Source of the DNA: Closterium sp. NIES-65
Taxonomy: Eukaryota; Streptophyta; Zygnematophyceae; Desmidiales; Closteriaceae
DNA length: 64,000 bases
Assembly (NCBI GenBank): GCA_948144175.1
Contig: CANXME010000534.1
Location: forward strand, 1 to 64,000
Reading direction: 5' to 3'
The notes beneath the pieces are model-generated. The model was not told the origin of the DNA and made no database searches. It saw nothing but the letters and a program-made list of their open reading frames with translations. Positions within the stretch are counted from its first letter, which is position 1; each line of letters opens with the position of its first letter. The position numbers were made by a program, and so were the translations under genes. Positions 27,930 to 42,900 of this stretch are shown here, one piece after another.

Positions 27930-30900
27930 TGCTTGTGTCCGGACGCATGCTTGTGTCCGGACGCATGCTTGTGTCCGGACGCATGCTTGTGTCCGGACGC
28001 ATGCTTGTGTCCGGACGCATGCTTGTGTCCGGACGCATGCTTGTGTCCGGACGCATGCTTGTGTCCGGACGCATGCTTGTGTCCGGACGCATGCTTGTGT
28101 CCGGACGCATGCTTGTGTCCGGACGCATGCTTGTGTCCGGACGCATGCTTGTGTCCGGACGCATGCTTGTGTCCGGACGCATGCTTGTGTCCGGACGCAT
28201 GCTTGTGTCCGGACGCATGCTTGTGTCCGGACGCATGCTTGTGTCCGGACGCATGCTTGTGTCCGGACGCATGCTTGTGTCCGGACGCATGCTTGTGTCC
28301 GGACGCATGCTTGTGTCCGGACGCATGCTTGTGTCCGGACGCATGCTTGTGTCCGGACGCATGCTTGTGTCCGGACGCATGCTTGTGTCCGGACGCATGC
28401 TTGTGTCCGGACGCATGCTTGTGTCCGGACGCATGCTTGTGTCCGGACGCATGCTTGTGTCCGGACGCATGCTTGTGTCCGGACGCATGCTTGTGTCCGG
28501 ACGCATGCTTGTGTCCGGACGCATGCTTGTGTCCGGACGCATGCTTGTGTCCGGACGCATGCTTGTGTCCGGACGCATGCTTGTGTCCGGACGCATGCTT
28601 GTGTCCGGACGCATGCTTGTGTCCGGACGCATGCTTGTGTCCGGACGCATGCTTGTGTCCGGACGCATGCTTGTGTCCGGACGCATGCTTGTGTCCGGAC
28701 GCATGCTTGTGTCCGGACGCATGCTTGTGTCCGGACGCATGCTTGTGTCCGGACGCATGCTTGTGTCCGGACGCATGCTTGTGTCCGGACGCATGCTTGT
28801 GTCCGGACGCATGCTTGTGTCCGGACGCATGCTTGTGTCCGGACGCATGCTTGTGTCCGGACGCATGCTTGTGTCCGGACGCATGCTTGTGTCCGGACGC
28901 ATGCTTGTGTCCGGACGCATGCTTGTGTCCGGACGCATGCTTGTGTCCGGACGCATGCTTGTGTCCGGACGCATGCTTGTGTCCGGACGCATGCTTGTGT
29001 CCGGACGCATGCTTGTGTCCGGACGCATGCTTGTGTCCGGACGCATGCTTGTGTCCGGACGCATGCTTGTGTCCGGACGCATGCTTGTGTCCGGACGCAT
29101 GCTTGTGTCCGGACGCATGCTTGTGTCCGGACGCATGCTTGTGTCCGGACGCATGCTTGTGTCCGGACGCATGCTTGTGTCCGGACGCATGCTTGTGTCC
29201 GGACGCATGCTTGTGTCCGGACGCATGCTTGTGTCCGGACGCATGCTTGTGTCCGGACGCATGCTTGTGTCCGGACGCATGCTTGTGTCCGGACGCATGC
29301 TTGTGTCCGGACGCATGCTTGTGTCCGGACGCATGCTTGTGTCCGGACGCATGCTTGTGTCCGGACGCATGCTTGTGTCCGGACGCATGCTTGTGTCCGG
29401 ACGCATGCTTGTGTCCGGACGCATGCTTGTGTCCGGACGCATGCTTGTGTCCGGACGCATGCTTGTGTCCGGACGCATGCTTGTGTCCGGACGCATGCTT
29501 GTGTCCGGACGCATGCTTGTGTCCGGACGCATGCTTGTGTCCGGACGCATGCTTGTGTCCGGACGCATGCTTGTGTCCGGACGCATGCTTGTGTCCGGAC
29601 GCATGCTTGTGTCCGGACGCATGCTTGTGTCCGGACGCATGCTTGTGTCCGGACGCATGCTTGTGTCCGGACGCATGCTTGTGTCCGGACGCATGCTTGT
29701 GTCCGGACGCATGCTTGTGTCCGGACGCATGCTTGTGTCCGGACGCATGCTTGTGTCCGGACGCATGCTTGTGTCCGGACGCATGCTTGTGTCCGGACGC
29801 ATGCTTGTGTCCGGACGCATGCTTGTGTCCGGACGCATGCTTGTGTCCGGACGCATGCTTGTGTCCGGACGCATGCTTGTGTCCGGACGCATGCTTGTGT
29901 CCGGACGCATGCTTGTGTCCGGACGCATGCTTGTGTCCGGACGCATGCTTGTGTCCGGACGCATGCTTGTGTCCGGACGCATGCTTGTGTCCGGACGCAT
30001 GCTTGTGTCCGGACGCATGCTTGTGTCCGGACGCATGCTTGTGTCCGGACGCATGCTTGTGTCCGGACGCATGCTTGTGTCCGGACGCATGCTTGTGTCC
30101 GGACGCATGCTTGTGTCCGGACGCATGCTTGTGTCCGGACGCATGCTTGTGTCCGGACGCATGCTTGTGTCCGGACGCATGCTTGTGTCCGGACGCATGC
30201 TTGTGTCCGGACGCATGCTTGTGTCCGGACGCATGCTTGTGTCCGGACGCATGCTTGTGTCCGGACGCATGCTTGTGTCCGGACGCATGCTTGTGTCCGG
30301 ACGCATGCTTGTGTCCGGACGCATGCTTGTGTCCGGACGCATGCTTGTGTCCGGACGCATGCTTGTGTCCGGACGCATGCTTGTGTCCGGACGCATGCTT
30401 GTGTCCGGACGCATGCTTGTGTCCGGACGCATGCTTGTGTCCGGACGCATGCTTGTGTCCGGACGCATGCTTGTGTCCGGACGCATGCTTGTGTCCGGAC
30501 GCATGCTTGTGTCCGGACGCATGCTTGTGTCCGGACGCATGCTTGTGTCCGGACGCATGCTTGTGTCCGGACGCATGCTTGTGTCCGGACGCATGCTTGT
30601 GTCCGGACGCATGCTTGTGTCCGGACGCATGCTTGTGTCCGGACGCATGCTTGTGTCCGGACGCATGCTTGTGTCCGGACGCATGCTTGTGTCCGGACGC
30701 ATGCTTGTGTCCGGACGCATGCTTGTGTCCGGACGCATGCTTGTGTCCGGACGCATGCTTGTGTCCGGACGCATGCTTGTGTCCGGACGCATGCTTGTGT
30801 CCGGACGCATGCTTGTGTCCGGACGCATGCTTGTGTCCGGACGCATGCTTGTGTCCGGACGCATGCTTGTGTCCGGACGCATGCTTGTGTCCGGACGCAT

Positions 30901-33900
30901 GCTTGTGTCCGGACGCATGCTTGTGTCCGGACGCATGCTTGTGTCCGGACGCATGCTTGTGTCCGGACGCATGCTTGTGTCCGGACGCATGCTTGTGTCC
31001 GGACGCATGCTTGTGTCCGGACGCATGCTTGTGTCCGGACGCATGCTTGTGTCCGGACGCATGCTTGTGTCCGGACGCATGCTTGTGTCCGGACGCATGC
31101 TTGTGTCCGGACGCATGCTTGTGTCCGGACGCATGCTTGTGTCCGGACGCATGCTTGTGTCCGGACGCATGCTTGTGTCCGGACGCATGCTTGTGTCCGG
31201 ACGCATGCTTGTGTCCGGACGCATGCTTGTGTCCGGACGCATGCTTGTGTCCGGACGCATGCTTGTGTCCGGACGCATGCTTGTGTCCGGACGCATGCTT
31301 GTGTCCGGACGCATGCTTGTGTCCGGACGCATGCTTGTGTCCGGACGCATGCTTGTGTCCGGACGCATGCTTGTGTCCGGACGCATGCTTGTGTCCGGAC
31401 GCATGCTTGTGTCCGGACGCATGCTTGTGTCCGGACGCATGCTTGTGTCCGGACGCATGCTTGTGTCCGGACGCATGCTTGTGTCCGGACGCATGCTTGT
31501 GTCCGGACGCATGCTTGTGTCCGGACGCATGCTTGTGTCCGGACGCATGCTTGTGTCCGGACGCATGCTTGTGTCCGGACGCATGCTTGTGTCCGGACGC
31601 ATGCTTGTGTCCGGACGCATGCTTGTGTCCGGACGCATGCTTGTGTCCGGACGCATGCTTGTGTCCGGACGCATGCTTGTGTCCGGACGCATGCTTGTGT
31701 CCGGACGCATGCTTGTGTCCGGACGCATGCTTGTGTCCGGACGCATGCTTGTGTCCGGACGCATGCTTGTGTCCGGACGCATGCTTGTGTCCGGACGCAT
31801 GCTTGTGTCCGGACGCATGCTTGTGTCCGGACGCATGCTTGTGTCCGGACGCATGCTTGTGTCCGGACGCATGCTTGTGTCCGGACGCATGCTTGTGTCC
31901 GGACGCATGCTTGTGTCCGGACGCATGCTTGTGTCCGGACGCATGCTTGTGTCCGGACGCATGCTTGTGTCCGGACGCATGCTTGTGTCCGGACGCATGC
32001 TTGTGTCCGGACGCATGCTTGTGTCCGGACGCATGCTTGTGTCCGGACGCATGCTTGTGTCCGGACGCATGCTTGTGTCCGGACGCATGCTTGTGTCCGG
32101 ACGCATGCTTGTGTCCGGACGCATGCTTGTGTCCGGACGCATGCTTGTGTCCGGACGCATGCTTGTGTCCGGACGCATGCTTGTGTCCGGACGCATGCTT
32201 GTGTCCGGACGCATGCTTGTGTCCGGACGCATGCTTGTGTCCGGACGCATGCTTGTGTCCGGACGCATGCTTGTGTCCGGACGCATGCTTGTGTCCGGAC
32301 GCATGCTTGTGTCCGGACGCATGCTTGTGTCCGGACGCATGCTTGTGTCCGGACGCATGCTTGTGTCCGGACGCATGCTTGTGTCCGGACGCATGCTTGT
32401 GTCCGGACGCATGCTTGTGTCCGGACGCATGCTTGTGTCCGGACGCATGCTTGTGTCCGGACGCATGCTTGTGTCCGGACGCATGCTTGTGTCCGGACGC
32501 ATGCTTGTGTCCGGACGCATGCTTGTGTCCGGACGCATGCTTGTGTCCGGACGCATGCTTGTGTCCGGACGCATGCTTGTGTCCGGACGCATGCTTGTGT
32601 CCGGACGCATGCTTGTGTCCGGACGCATGCTTGTGTCCGGACGCATGCTTGTGTCCGGACGCATGCTTGTGTCCGGACGCATGCTTGTGTCCGGACGCAT
32701 GCTTGTGTCCGGACGCATGCTTGTGTCCGGACGCATGCTTGTGTCCGGACGCATGCTTGTGTCCGGACGCATGCTTGTGTCCGGACGCATGCTTGTGTCC
32801 GGACGCATGCTTGTGTCCGGACGCATGCTTGTGTCCGGACGCATGCTTGTGTCCGGACGCATGCTTGTGTCCGGACGCATGCTTGTGTCCGGACGCATGC
32901 TTGTGTCCGGACGCATGCTTGTGTCCGGACGCATGCTTGTGTCCGGACGCATGCTTGTGTCCGGACGCATGCTTGTGTCCGGACGCATGCTTGTGTCCGG
33001 ACGCATGCTTGTGTCCGGACGCATGCTTGTGTCCGGACGCATGCTTGTGTCCGGACGCATGCTTGTGTCCGGACGCATGCTTGTGTCCGGACGCATGCTT
33101 GTGTCCGGACGCATGCTTGTGTCCGGACGCATGCTTGTGTCCGGACGCATGCTTGTGTCCGGACGCATGCTTGTGTCCGGACGCATGCTTGTGTCCGGAC
33201 GCATGCTTGTGTCCGGACGCATGCTTGTGTCCGGACGCATGCTTGTGTCCGGACGCATGCTTGTGTCCGGACGCATGCTTGTGTCCGGACGCATGCTTGT
33301 GTCCGGACGCATGCTTGTGTCCGGACGCATGCTTGTGTCCGGACGCATGCTTGTGTCCGGACGCATGCTTGTGTCCGGACGCATGCTTGTGTCCGGACGC
33401 ATGCTTGTGTCCGGACGCATGCTTGTGTCCGGACGCATGCTTGTGTCCGGACGCATGCTTGTGTCCGGACGCATGCTTGTGTCCGGACGCATGCTTGTGT
33501 CCGGACGCATGCTTGTGTCCGGACGCATGCTTGTGTCCGGACGCATGCTTGTGTCCGGACGCATGCTTGTGTCCGGACGCATGCTTGTGTCCGGACGCAT
33601 GCTTGTGTCCGGACGCATGCTTGTGTCCGGACGCATGCTTGTGTCCGGACGCATGCTTGTGTCCGGACGCATGCTTGTGTCCGGACGCATGCTTGTGTCC
33701 GGACGCATGCTTGTGTCCGGACGCATGCTTGTGTCCGGACGCATGCTTGTGTCCGGACGCATGCTTGTGTCCGGACGCATGCTTGTGTCCGGACGCATGC
33801 TTGTGTCCGGACGCATGCTTGTGTCCGGACGCATGCTTGTGTCCGGACGCATGCTTGTGTCCGGACGCATGCTTGTGTCCGGACGCATGCTTGTGTCCGG

Positions 33901-36900
33901 ACGCATGCTTGTGTCCGGACGCATGCTTGTGTCCGGACGCATGCTTGTGTCCGGACGCATGCTTGTGTCCGGACGCATGCTTGTGTCCGGACGCATGCTT
34001 GTGTCCGGACGCATGCTTGTGTCCGGACGCATGCTTGTGTCCGGACGCATGCTTGTGTCCGGACGCATGCTTGTGTCCGGACGCATGCTTGTGTCCGGAC
34101 GCATGCTTGTGTCCGGACGCATGCTTGTGTCCGGACGCATGCTTGTGTCCGGACGCATGCTTGTGTCCGGACGCATGCTTGTGTCCGGACGCATGCTTGT
34201 GTCCGGACGCATGCTTGTGTCCGGACGCATGCTTGTGTCCGGACGCATGCTTGTGTCCGGACGCATGCTTGTGTCCGGACGCATGCTTGTGTCCGGACGC
34301 ATGCTTGTGTCCGGACGCATGCTTGTGTCCGGACGCATGCTTGTGTCCGGACGCATGCTTGTGTCCGGACGCATGCTTGTGTCCGGACGCATGCTTGTGT
34401 CCGGACGCATGCTTGTGTCCGGACGCATGCTTGTGTCCGGACGCATGCTTGTGTCCGGACGCATGCTTGTGTCCGGACGCATGCTTGTGTCCGGACGCAT
34501 GCTTGTGTCCGGACGCATGCTTGTGTCCGGACGCATGCTTGTGTCCGGACGCATGCTTGTGTCCGGACGCATGCTTGTGTCCGGACGCATGCTTGTGTCC
34601 GGACGCATGCTTGTGTCCGGACGCATGCTTGTGTCCGGACGCATGCTTGTGTCCGGACGCATGCTTGTGTCCGGACGCATGCTTGTGTCCGGACGCATGC
34701 TTGTGTCCGGACGCATGCTTGTGTCCGGACGCATGCTTGTGTCCGGACGCATGCTTGTGTCCGGACGCATGCTTGTGTCCGGACGCATGCTTGTGTCCGG
34801 ACGCATGCTTGTGTCCGGACGCATGCTTGTGTCCGGACGCATGCTTGTGTCCGGACGCATGCTTGTGTCCGGACGCATGCTTGTGTCCGGACGCATGCTT
34901 GTGTCCGGACGCATGCTTGTGTCCGGACGCATGCTTGTGTCCGGACGCATGCTTGTGTCCGGACGCATGCTTGTGTCCGGACGCATGCTTGTGTCCGGAC
35001 GCATGCTTGTGTCCGGACGCATGCTTGTGTCCGGACGCATGCTTGTGTCCGGACGCATGCTTGTGTCCGGACGCATGCTTGTGTCCGGACGCATGCTTGT
35101 GTCCGGACGCATGCTTGTGTCCGGACGCATGCTTGTGTCCGGACGCATGCTTGTGTCCGGACGCATGCTTGTGTCCGGACGCATGCTTGTGTCCGGACGC
35201 ATGCTTGTGTCCGGACGCATGCTTGTGTCCGGACGCATGCTTGTGTCCGGACGCATGCTTGTGTCCGGACGCATGCTTGTGTCCGGACGCATGCTTGTGT
35301 CCGGACGCATGCTTGTGTCCGGACGCATGCTTGTGTCCGGACGCATGCTTGTGTCCGGACGCATGCTTGTGTCCGGACGCATGCTTGTGTCCGGACGCAT
35401 GCTTGTGTCCGGACGCATGCTTGTGTCCGGACGCATGCTTGTGTCCGGACGCATGCTTGTGTCCGGACGCATGCTTGTGTCCGGACGCATGCTTGTGTCC
35501 GGACGCATGCTTGTGTCCGGACGCATGCTTGTGTCCGGACGCATGCTTGTGTCCGGACGCATGCTTGTGTCCGGACGCATGCTTGTGTCCGGACGCATGC
35601 TTGTGTCCGGACGCATGCTTGTGTCCGGACGCATGCTTGTGTCCGGACGCATGCTTGTGTCCGGACGCATGCTTGTGTCCGGACGCATGCTTGTGTCCGG
35701 ACGCATGCTTGTGTCCGGACGCATGCTTGTGTCCGGACGCATGCTTGTGTCCGGACGCATGCTTGTGTCCGGACGCATGCTTGTGTCCGGACGCATGCTT
35801 GTGTCCGGACGCATGCTTGTGTCCGGACGCATGCTTGTGTCCGGACGCATGCTTGTGTCCGGACGCATGCTTGTGTCCGGACGCATGCTTGTGTCCGGAC
35901 GCATGCTTGTGTCCGGACGCATGCTTGTGTCCGGACGCATGCTTGTGTCCGGACGCATGCTTGTGTCCGGACGCATGCTTGTGTCCGGACGCATGCTTGT
36001 GTCCGGACGCATGCTTGTGTCCGGACGCATGCTTGTGTCCGGACGCATGCTTGTGTCCGGACGCATGCTTGTGTCCGGACGCATGCTTGTGTCCGGACGC
36101 ATGCTTGTGTCCGGACGCATGCTTGTGTCCGGACGCATGCTTGTGTCCGGACGCATGCTTGTGTCCGGACGCATGCTTGTGTCCGGACGCATGCTTGTGT
36201 CCGGACGCATGCTTGTGTCCGGACGCATGCTTGTGTCCGGACGCATGCTTGTGTCCGGACGCATGCTTGTGTCCGGACGCATGCTTGTGTCCGGACGCAT
36301 GCTTGTGTCCGGACGCATGCTTGTGTCCGGACGCATGCTTGTGTCCGGACGCATGCTTGTGTCCGGACGCATGCTTGTGTCCGGACGCATGCTTGTGTCC
36401 GGACGCATGCTTGTGTCCGGACGCATGCTTGTGTCCGGACGCATGCTTGTGTCCGGACGCATGCTTGTGTCCGGACGCATGCTTGTGTCCGGACGCATGC
36501 TTGTGTCCGGACGCATGCTTGTGTCCGGACGCATGCTTGTGTCCGGACGCATGCTTGTGTCCGGACGCATGCTTGTGTCCGGACGCATGCTTGTGTCCGG
36601 ACGCATGCTTGTGTCCGGACGCATGCTTGTGTCCGGACGCATGCTTGTGTCCGGACGCATGCTTGTGTCCGGACGCATGCTTGTGTCCGGACGCATGCTT
36701 GTGTCCGGACGCATGCTTGTGTCCGGACGCATGCTTGTGTCCGGACGCATGCTTGTGTCCGGACGCATGCTTGTGTCCGGACGCATGCTTGTGTCCGGAC
36801 GCATGCTTGTGTCCGGACGCATGCTTGTGTCCGGACGCATGCTTGTGTCCGGACGCATGCTTGTGTCCGGACGCATGCTTGTGTCCGGACGCATGCTTGT

Positions 36901-39900
36901 GTCCGGACGCATGCTTGTGTCCGGACGCATGCTTGTGTCCGGACGCATGCTTGTGTCCGGACGCATGCTTGTGTCCGGACGCATGCTTGTGTCCGGACGC
37001 ATGCTTGTGTCCGGACGCATGCTTGTGTCCGGACGCATGCTTGTGTCCGGACGCATGCTTGTGTCCGGACGCATGCTTGTGTCCGGACGCATGCTTGTGT
37101 CCGGACGCATGCTTGTGTCCGGACGCATGCTTGTGTCCGGACGCATGCTTGTGTCCGGACGCATGCTTGTGTCCGGACGCATGCTTGTGTCCGGACGCAT
37201 GCTTGTGTCCGGACGCATGCTTGTGTCCGGACGCATGCTTGTGTCCGGACGCATGCTTGTGTCCGGACGCATGCTTGTGTCCGGACGCATGCTTGTGTCC
37301 GGACGCATGCTTGTGTCCGGACGCATGCTTGTGTCCGGACGCATGCTTGTGTCCGGACGCATGCTTGTGTCCGGACGCATGCTTGTGTCCGGACGCATGC
37401 TTGTGTCCGGACGCATGCTTGTGTCCGGACGCATGCTTGTGTCCGGACGCATGCTTGTGTCCGGACGCATGCTTGTGTCCGGACGCATGCTTGTGTCCGG
37501 ACGCATGCTTGTGTCCGGACGCATGCTTGTGTCCGGACGCATGCTTGTGTCCGGACGCATGCTTGTGTCCGGACGCATGCTTGTGTCCGGACGCATGCTT
37601 GTGTCCGGACGCATGCTTGTGTCCGGACGCATGCTTGTGTCCGGACGCATGCTTGTGTCCGGACGCATGCTTGTGTCCGGACGCATGCTTGTGTCCGGAC
37701 GCATGCTTGTGTCCGGACGCATGCTTGTGTCCGGACGCATGCTTGTGTCCGGACGCATGCTTGTGTCCGGACGCATGCTTGTGTCCGGACGCATGCTTGT
37801 GTCCGGACGCATGCTTGTGTCCGGACGCATGCTTGTGTCCGGACGCATGCTTGTGTCCGGACGCATGCTTGTGTCCGGACGCATGCTTGTGTCCGGACGC
37901 ATGCTTGTGTCCGGACGCATGCTTGTGTCCGGACGCATGCTTGTGTCCGGACGCATGCTTGTGTCCGGACGCATGCTTGTGTCCGGACGCATGCTTGTGT
38001 CCGGACGCATGCTTGTGTCCGGACGCATGCTTGTGTCCGGACGCATGCTTGTGTCCGGACGCATGCTTGTGTCCGGACGCATGCTTGTGTCCGGACGCAT
38101 GCTTGTGTCCGGACGCATGCTTGTGTCCGGACGCATGCTTGTGTCCGGACGCATGCTTGTGTCCGGACGCATGCTTGTGTCCGGACGCATGCTTGTGTCC
38201 GGACGCATGCTTGTGTCCGGACGCATGCTTGTGTCCGGACGCATGCTTGTGTCCGGACGCATGCTTGTGTCCGGACGCATGCTTGTGTCCGGACGCATGC
38301 TTGTGTCCGGACGCATGCTTGTGTCCGGACGCATGCTTGTGTCCGGACGCATGCTTGTGTCCGGACGCATGCTTGTGTCCGGACGCATGCTTGTGTCCGG
38401 ACGCATGCTTGTGTCCGGACGCATGCTTGTGTCCGGACGCATGCTTGTGTCCGGACGCATGCTTGTGTCCGGACGCATGCTTGTGTCCGGACGCATGCTT
38501 GTGTCCGGACGCATGCTTGTGTCCGGACGCATGCTTGTGTCCGGACGCATGCTTGTGTCCGGACGCATGCTTGTGTCCGGACGCATGCTTGTGTCCGGAC
38601 GCATGCTTGTGTCCGGACGCATGCTTGTGTCCGGACGCATGCTTGTGTCCGGACGCATGCTTGTGTCCGGACGCATGCTTGTGTCCGGACGCATGCTTGT
38701 GTCCGGACGCATGCTTGTGTCCGGACGCATGCTTGTGTCCGGACGCATGCTTGTGTCCGGACGCATGCTTGTGTCCGGACGCATGCTTGTGTCCGGACGC
38801 ATGCTTGTGTCCGGACGCATGCTTGTGTCCGGACGCATGCTTGTGTCCGGACGCATGCTTGTGTCCGGACGCATGCTTGTGTCCGGACGCATGCTTGTGT
38901 CCGGACGCATGCTTGTGTCCGGACGCATGCTTGTGTCCGGACGCATGCTTGTGTCCGGACGCATGCTTGTGTCCGGACGCATGCTTGTGTCCGGACGCAT
39001 GCTTGTGTCCGGACGCATGCTTGTGTCCGGACGCATGCTTGTGTCCGGACGCATGCTTGTGTCCGGACGCATGCTTGTGTCCGGACGCATGCTTGTGTCC
39101 GGACGCATGCTTGTGTCCGGACGCATGCTTGTGTCCGGACGCATGCTTGTGTCCGGACGCATGCTTGTGTCCGGACGCATGCTTGTGTCCGGACGCATGC
39201 TTGTGTCCGGACGCATGCTTGTGTCCGGACGCATGCTTGTGTCCGGACGCATGCTTGTGTCCGGACGCATGCTTGTGTCCGGACGCATGCTTGTGTCCGG
39301 ACGCATGCTTGTGTCCGGACGCATGCTTGTGTCCGGACGCATGCTTGTGTCCGGACGCATGCTTGTGTCCGGACGCATGCTTGTGTCCGGACGCATGCTT
39401 GTGTCCGGACGCATGCTTGTGTCCGGACGCATGCTTGTGTCCGGACGCATGCTTGTGTCCGGACGCATGCTTGTGTCCGGACGCATGCTTGTGTCCGGAC
39501 GCATGCTTGTGTCCGGACGCATGCTTGTGTCCGGACGCATGCTTGTGTCCGGACGCATGCTTGTGTCCGGACGCATGCTTGTGTCCGGACGCATGCTTGT
39601 GTCCGGACGCATGCTTGTGTCCGGACGCATGCTTGTGTCCGGACGCATGCTTGTGTCCGGACGCATGCTTGTGTCCGGACGCATGCTTGTGTCCGGACGC
39701 ATGCTTGTGTCCGGACGCATGCTTGTGTCCGGACGCATGCTTGTGTCCGGACGCATGCTTGTGTCCGGACGCATGCTTGTGTCCGGACGCATGCTTGTGT
39801 CCGGACGCATGCTTGTGTCCGGACGCATGCTTGTGTCCGGACGCATGCTTGTGTCCGGACGCATGCTTGTGTCCGGACGCATGCTTGTGTCCGGACGCAT

Positions 39901-42900
39901 GCTTGTGTCCGGACGCATGCTTGTGTCCGGACGCATGCTTGTGTCCGGACGCATGCTTGTGTCCGGACGCATGCTTGTGTCCGGACGCATGCTTGTGTCC
40001 GGACGCATGCTTGTGTCCGGACGCATGCTTGTGTCCGGACGCATGCTTGTGTCCGGACGCATGCTTGTGTCCGGACGCATGCTTGTGTCCGGACGCATGC
40101 TTGTGTCCGGACGCATGCTTGTGTCCGGACGCATGCTTGTGTCCGGACGCATGCTTGTGTCCGGACGCATGCTTGTGTCCGGACGCATGCTTGTGTCCGG
40201 ACGCATGCTTGTGTCCGGACGCATGCTTGTGTCCGGACGCATGCTTGTGTCCGGACGCATGCTTGTGTCCGGACGCATGCTTGTGTCCGGACGCATGCTT
40301 GTGTCCGGACGCATGCTTGTGTCCGGACGCATGCTTGTGTCCGGACGCATGCTTGTGTCCGGACGCATGCTTGTGTCCGGACGCATGCTTGTGTCCGGAC
40401 GCATGCTTGTGTCCGGACGCATGCTTGTGTCCGGACGCATGCTTGTGTCCGGACGCATGCTTGTGTCCGGACGCATGCTTGTGTCCGGACGCATGCTTGT
40501 GTCCGGACGCATGCTTGTGTCCGGACGCATGCTTGTGTCCGGACGCATGCTTGTGTCCGGACGCATGCTTGTGTCCGGACGCATGCTTGTGTCCGGACGC
40601 ATGCTTGTGTCCGGACGCATGCTTGTGTCCGGACGCATGCTTGTGTCCGGACGCATGCTTGTGTCCGGACGCATGCTTGTGTCCGGACGCATGCTTGTGT
40701 CCGGACGCATGCTTGTGTCCGGACGCATGCTTGTGTCCGGACGCATGCTTGTGTCCGGACGCATGCTTGTGTCCGGACGCATGCTTGTGTCCGGACGCAT
40801 GCTTGTGTCCGGACGCATGCTTGTGTCCGGACGCATGCTTGTGTCCGGACGCATGCTTGTGTCCGGACGCATGCTTGTGTCCGGACGCATGCTTGTGTCC
40901 GGACGCATGCTTGTGTCCGGACGCATGCTTGTGTCCGGACGCATGCTTGTGTCCGGACGCATGCTTGTGTCCGGACGCATGCTTGTGTCCGGACGCATGC
41001 TTGTGTCCGGACGCATGCTTGTGTCCGGACGCATGCTTGTGTCCGGACGCATGCTTGTGTCCGGACGCATGCTTGTGTCCGGACGCATGCTTGTGTCCGG
41101 ACGCATGCTTGTGTCCGGACGCATGCTTGTGTCCGGACGCATGCTTGTGTCCGGACGCATGCTTGTGTCCGGACGCATGCTTGTGTCCGGACGCATGCTT
41201 GTGTCCGGACGCATGCTTGTGTCCGGACGCATGCTTGTGTCCGGACGCATGCTTGTGTCCGGACGCATGCTTGTGTCCGGACGCATGCTTGTGTCCGGAC
41301 GCATGCTTGTGTCCGGACGCATGCTTGTGTCCGGACGCATGCTTGTGTCCGGACGCATGCTTGTGTCCGGACGCATGCTTGTGTCCGGACGCATGCTTGT
41401 GTCCGGACGCATGCTTGTGTCCGGACGCATGCTTGTGTCCGGACGCATGCTTGTGTCCGGACGCATGCTTGTGTCCGGACGCATGCTTGTGTCCGGACGC
41501 ATGCTTGTGTCCGGACGCATGCTTGTGTCCGGACGCATGCTTGTGTCCGGACGCATGCTTGTGTCCGGACGCATGCTTGTGTCCGGACGCATGCTTGTGT
41601 CCGGACGCATGCTTGTGTCCGGACGCATGCTTGTGTCCGGACGCATGCTTGTGTCCGGACGCATGCTTGTGTCCGGACGCATGCTTGTGTCCGGACGCAT
41701 GCTTGTGTCCGGACGCATGCTTGTGTCCGGACGCATGCTTGTGTCCGGACGCATGCTTGTGTCCGGACGCATGCTTGTGTCCGGACGCATGCTTGTGTCC
41801 GGACGCATGCTTGTGTCCGGACGCATGCTTGTGTCCGGACGCATGCTTGTGTCCGGACGCATGCTTGTGTCCGGACGCATGCTTGTGTCCGGACGCATGC
41901 TTGTGTCCGGACGCATGCTTGTGTCCGGACGCAAGCATGCGTCCGGACACAAGCATGCGTCCGGACACAAGCATGCGTCCGGACACAAGCATGCGTCCGG
42001 ACACAAGCATGCGTCCGGACACAAGCATGCGTCCGGACACAAGCATGCGTCCGGACACAAGCATGCGTCCGGACACAAGCATGCGTCCGGACACAAGCAT
42101 GCGTCCGGACACAAGCATGCGTCCGGACACAAGCATGCGTCCGGACACAAGCATGCGTCCGGACACAAGCATGCGTCCGGACACAAGCATGCGTCCGGAC
42201 ACAAGCATGCGTCCGGACACAAGCATGCGTCCGGACACAAGCATGCGTCCGGACACAAGCATGCGTCCGGACACAAGCATGCGTCCGGACACAAGCATGC
42301 GTCCGGACACAAGCATGCGTCCGGACACAAGCATGCGTCCGGACACAAGCATGCGTCCGGACACAAGCATGCGTCCGGACACAAGCATGCGTCCGGACAC
42401 AAGCATGCGTCCGGACACAAGCATGCGTCCGGACACAAGCATGCGTCCGGACACAAGCATGCGTCCGGACACAAGCATGCGTCCGGACACAAGCATGCGT
42501 CCGGACACAAGCATGCGTCCGGACACAAGCATGCGTCCGGACACAAGCATGCGTCCGGACACAAGCATGCGTCCGGACACAAGCATGCGTCCGGACACAA
42601 GCATGCGTCCGGACACAAGCATGCGTCCGGACACAAGCATGCGTCCGGACACAAGCATGCGTCCGGACACAAGCATGCGTCCGGACACAAGCATGCGTCC
42701 GGACACAAGCATGCGTCCGGACACAAGCATGCGTCCGGACACAAGCATGCGTCCGGACACAAGCATGCGTCCGGACACAAGCATGCGTCCGGACACAAGC
42801 ATGCGTCCGGACACAAGCATGCGTCCGGACACAAGCATGCGTCCGGACACAAGCATGCGTCCGGACACAAGCATGCGTCCGGACACAAGCATGCGTCCGG

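Larger units (their letters stand above)
7832..41932 (+). repeat. Homogeneous forward core of the 18-bp satellite
   Basis: About 1,890 forward units, identical as far as I can read apart from the patch at 10036-10460 and the 5-bp duplication at 20134-20143. Each unit carries two palindromic hexamers, GCATGC and TCCGGA, separated by TTGTG on one side and C on the other, and is 61% GC with two CpG steps. The stretch 20144-41932 (21.8 kb) shows no deviation. Homogeneous cores with decayed edges are the known outcome of unequal exchange or recent amplification in satellite arrays. The copy number in the assembly may not equal the true copy number, because such a stretch can exceed read length. 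Confidence 0.97.
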
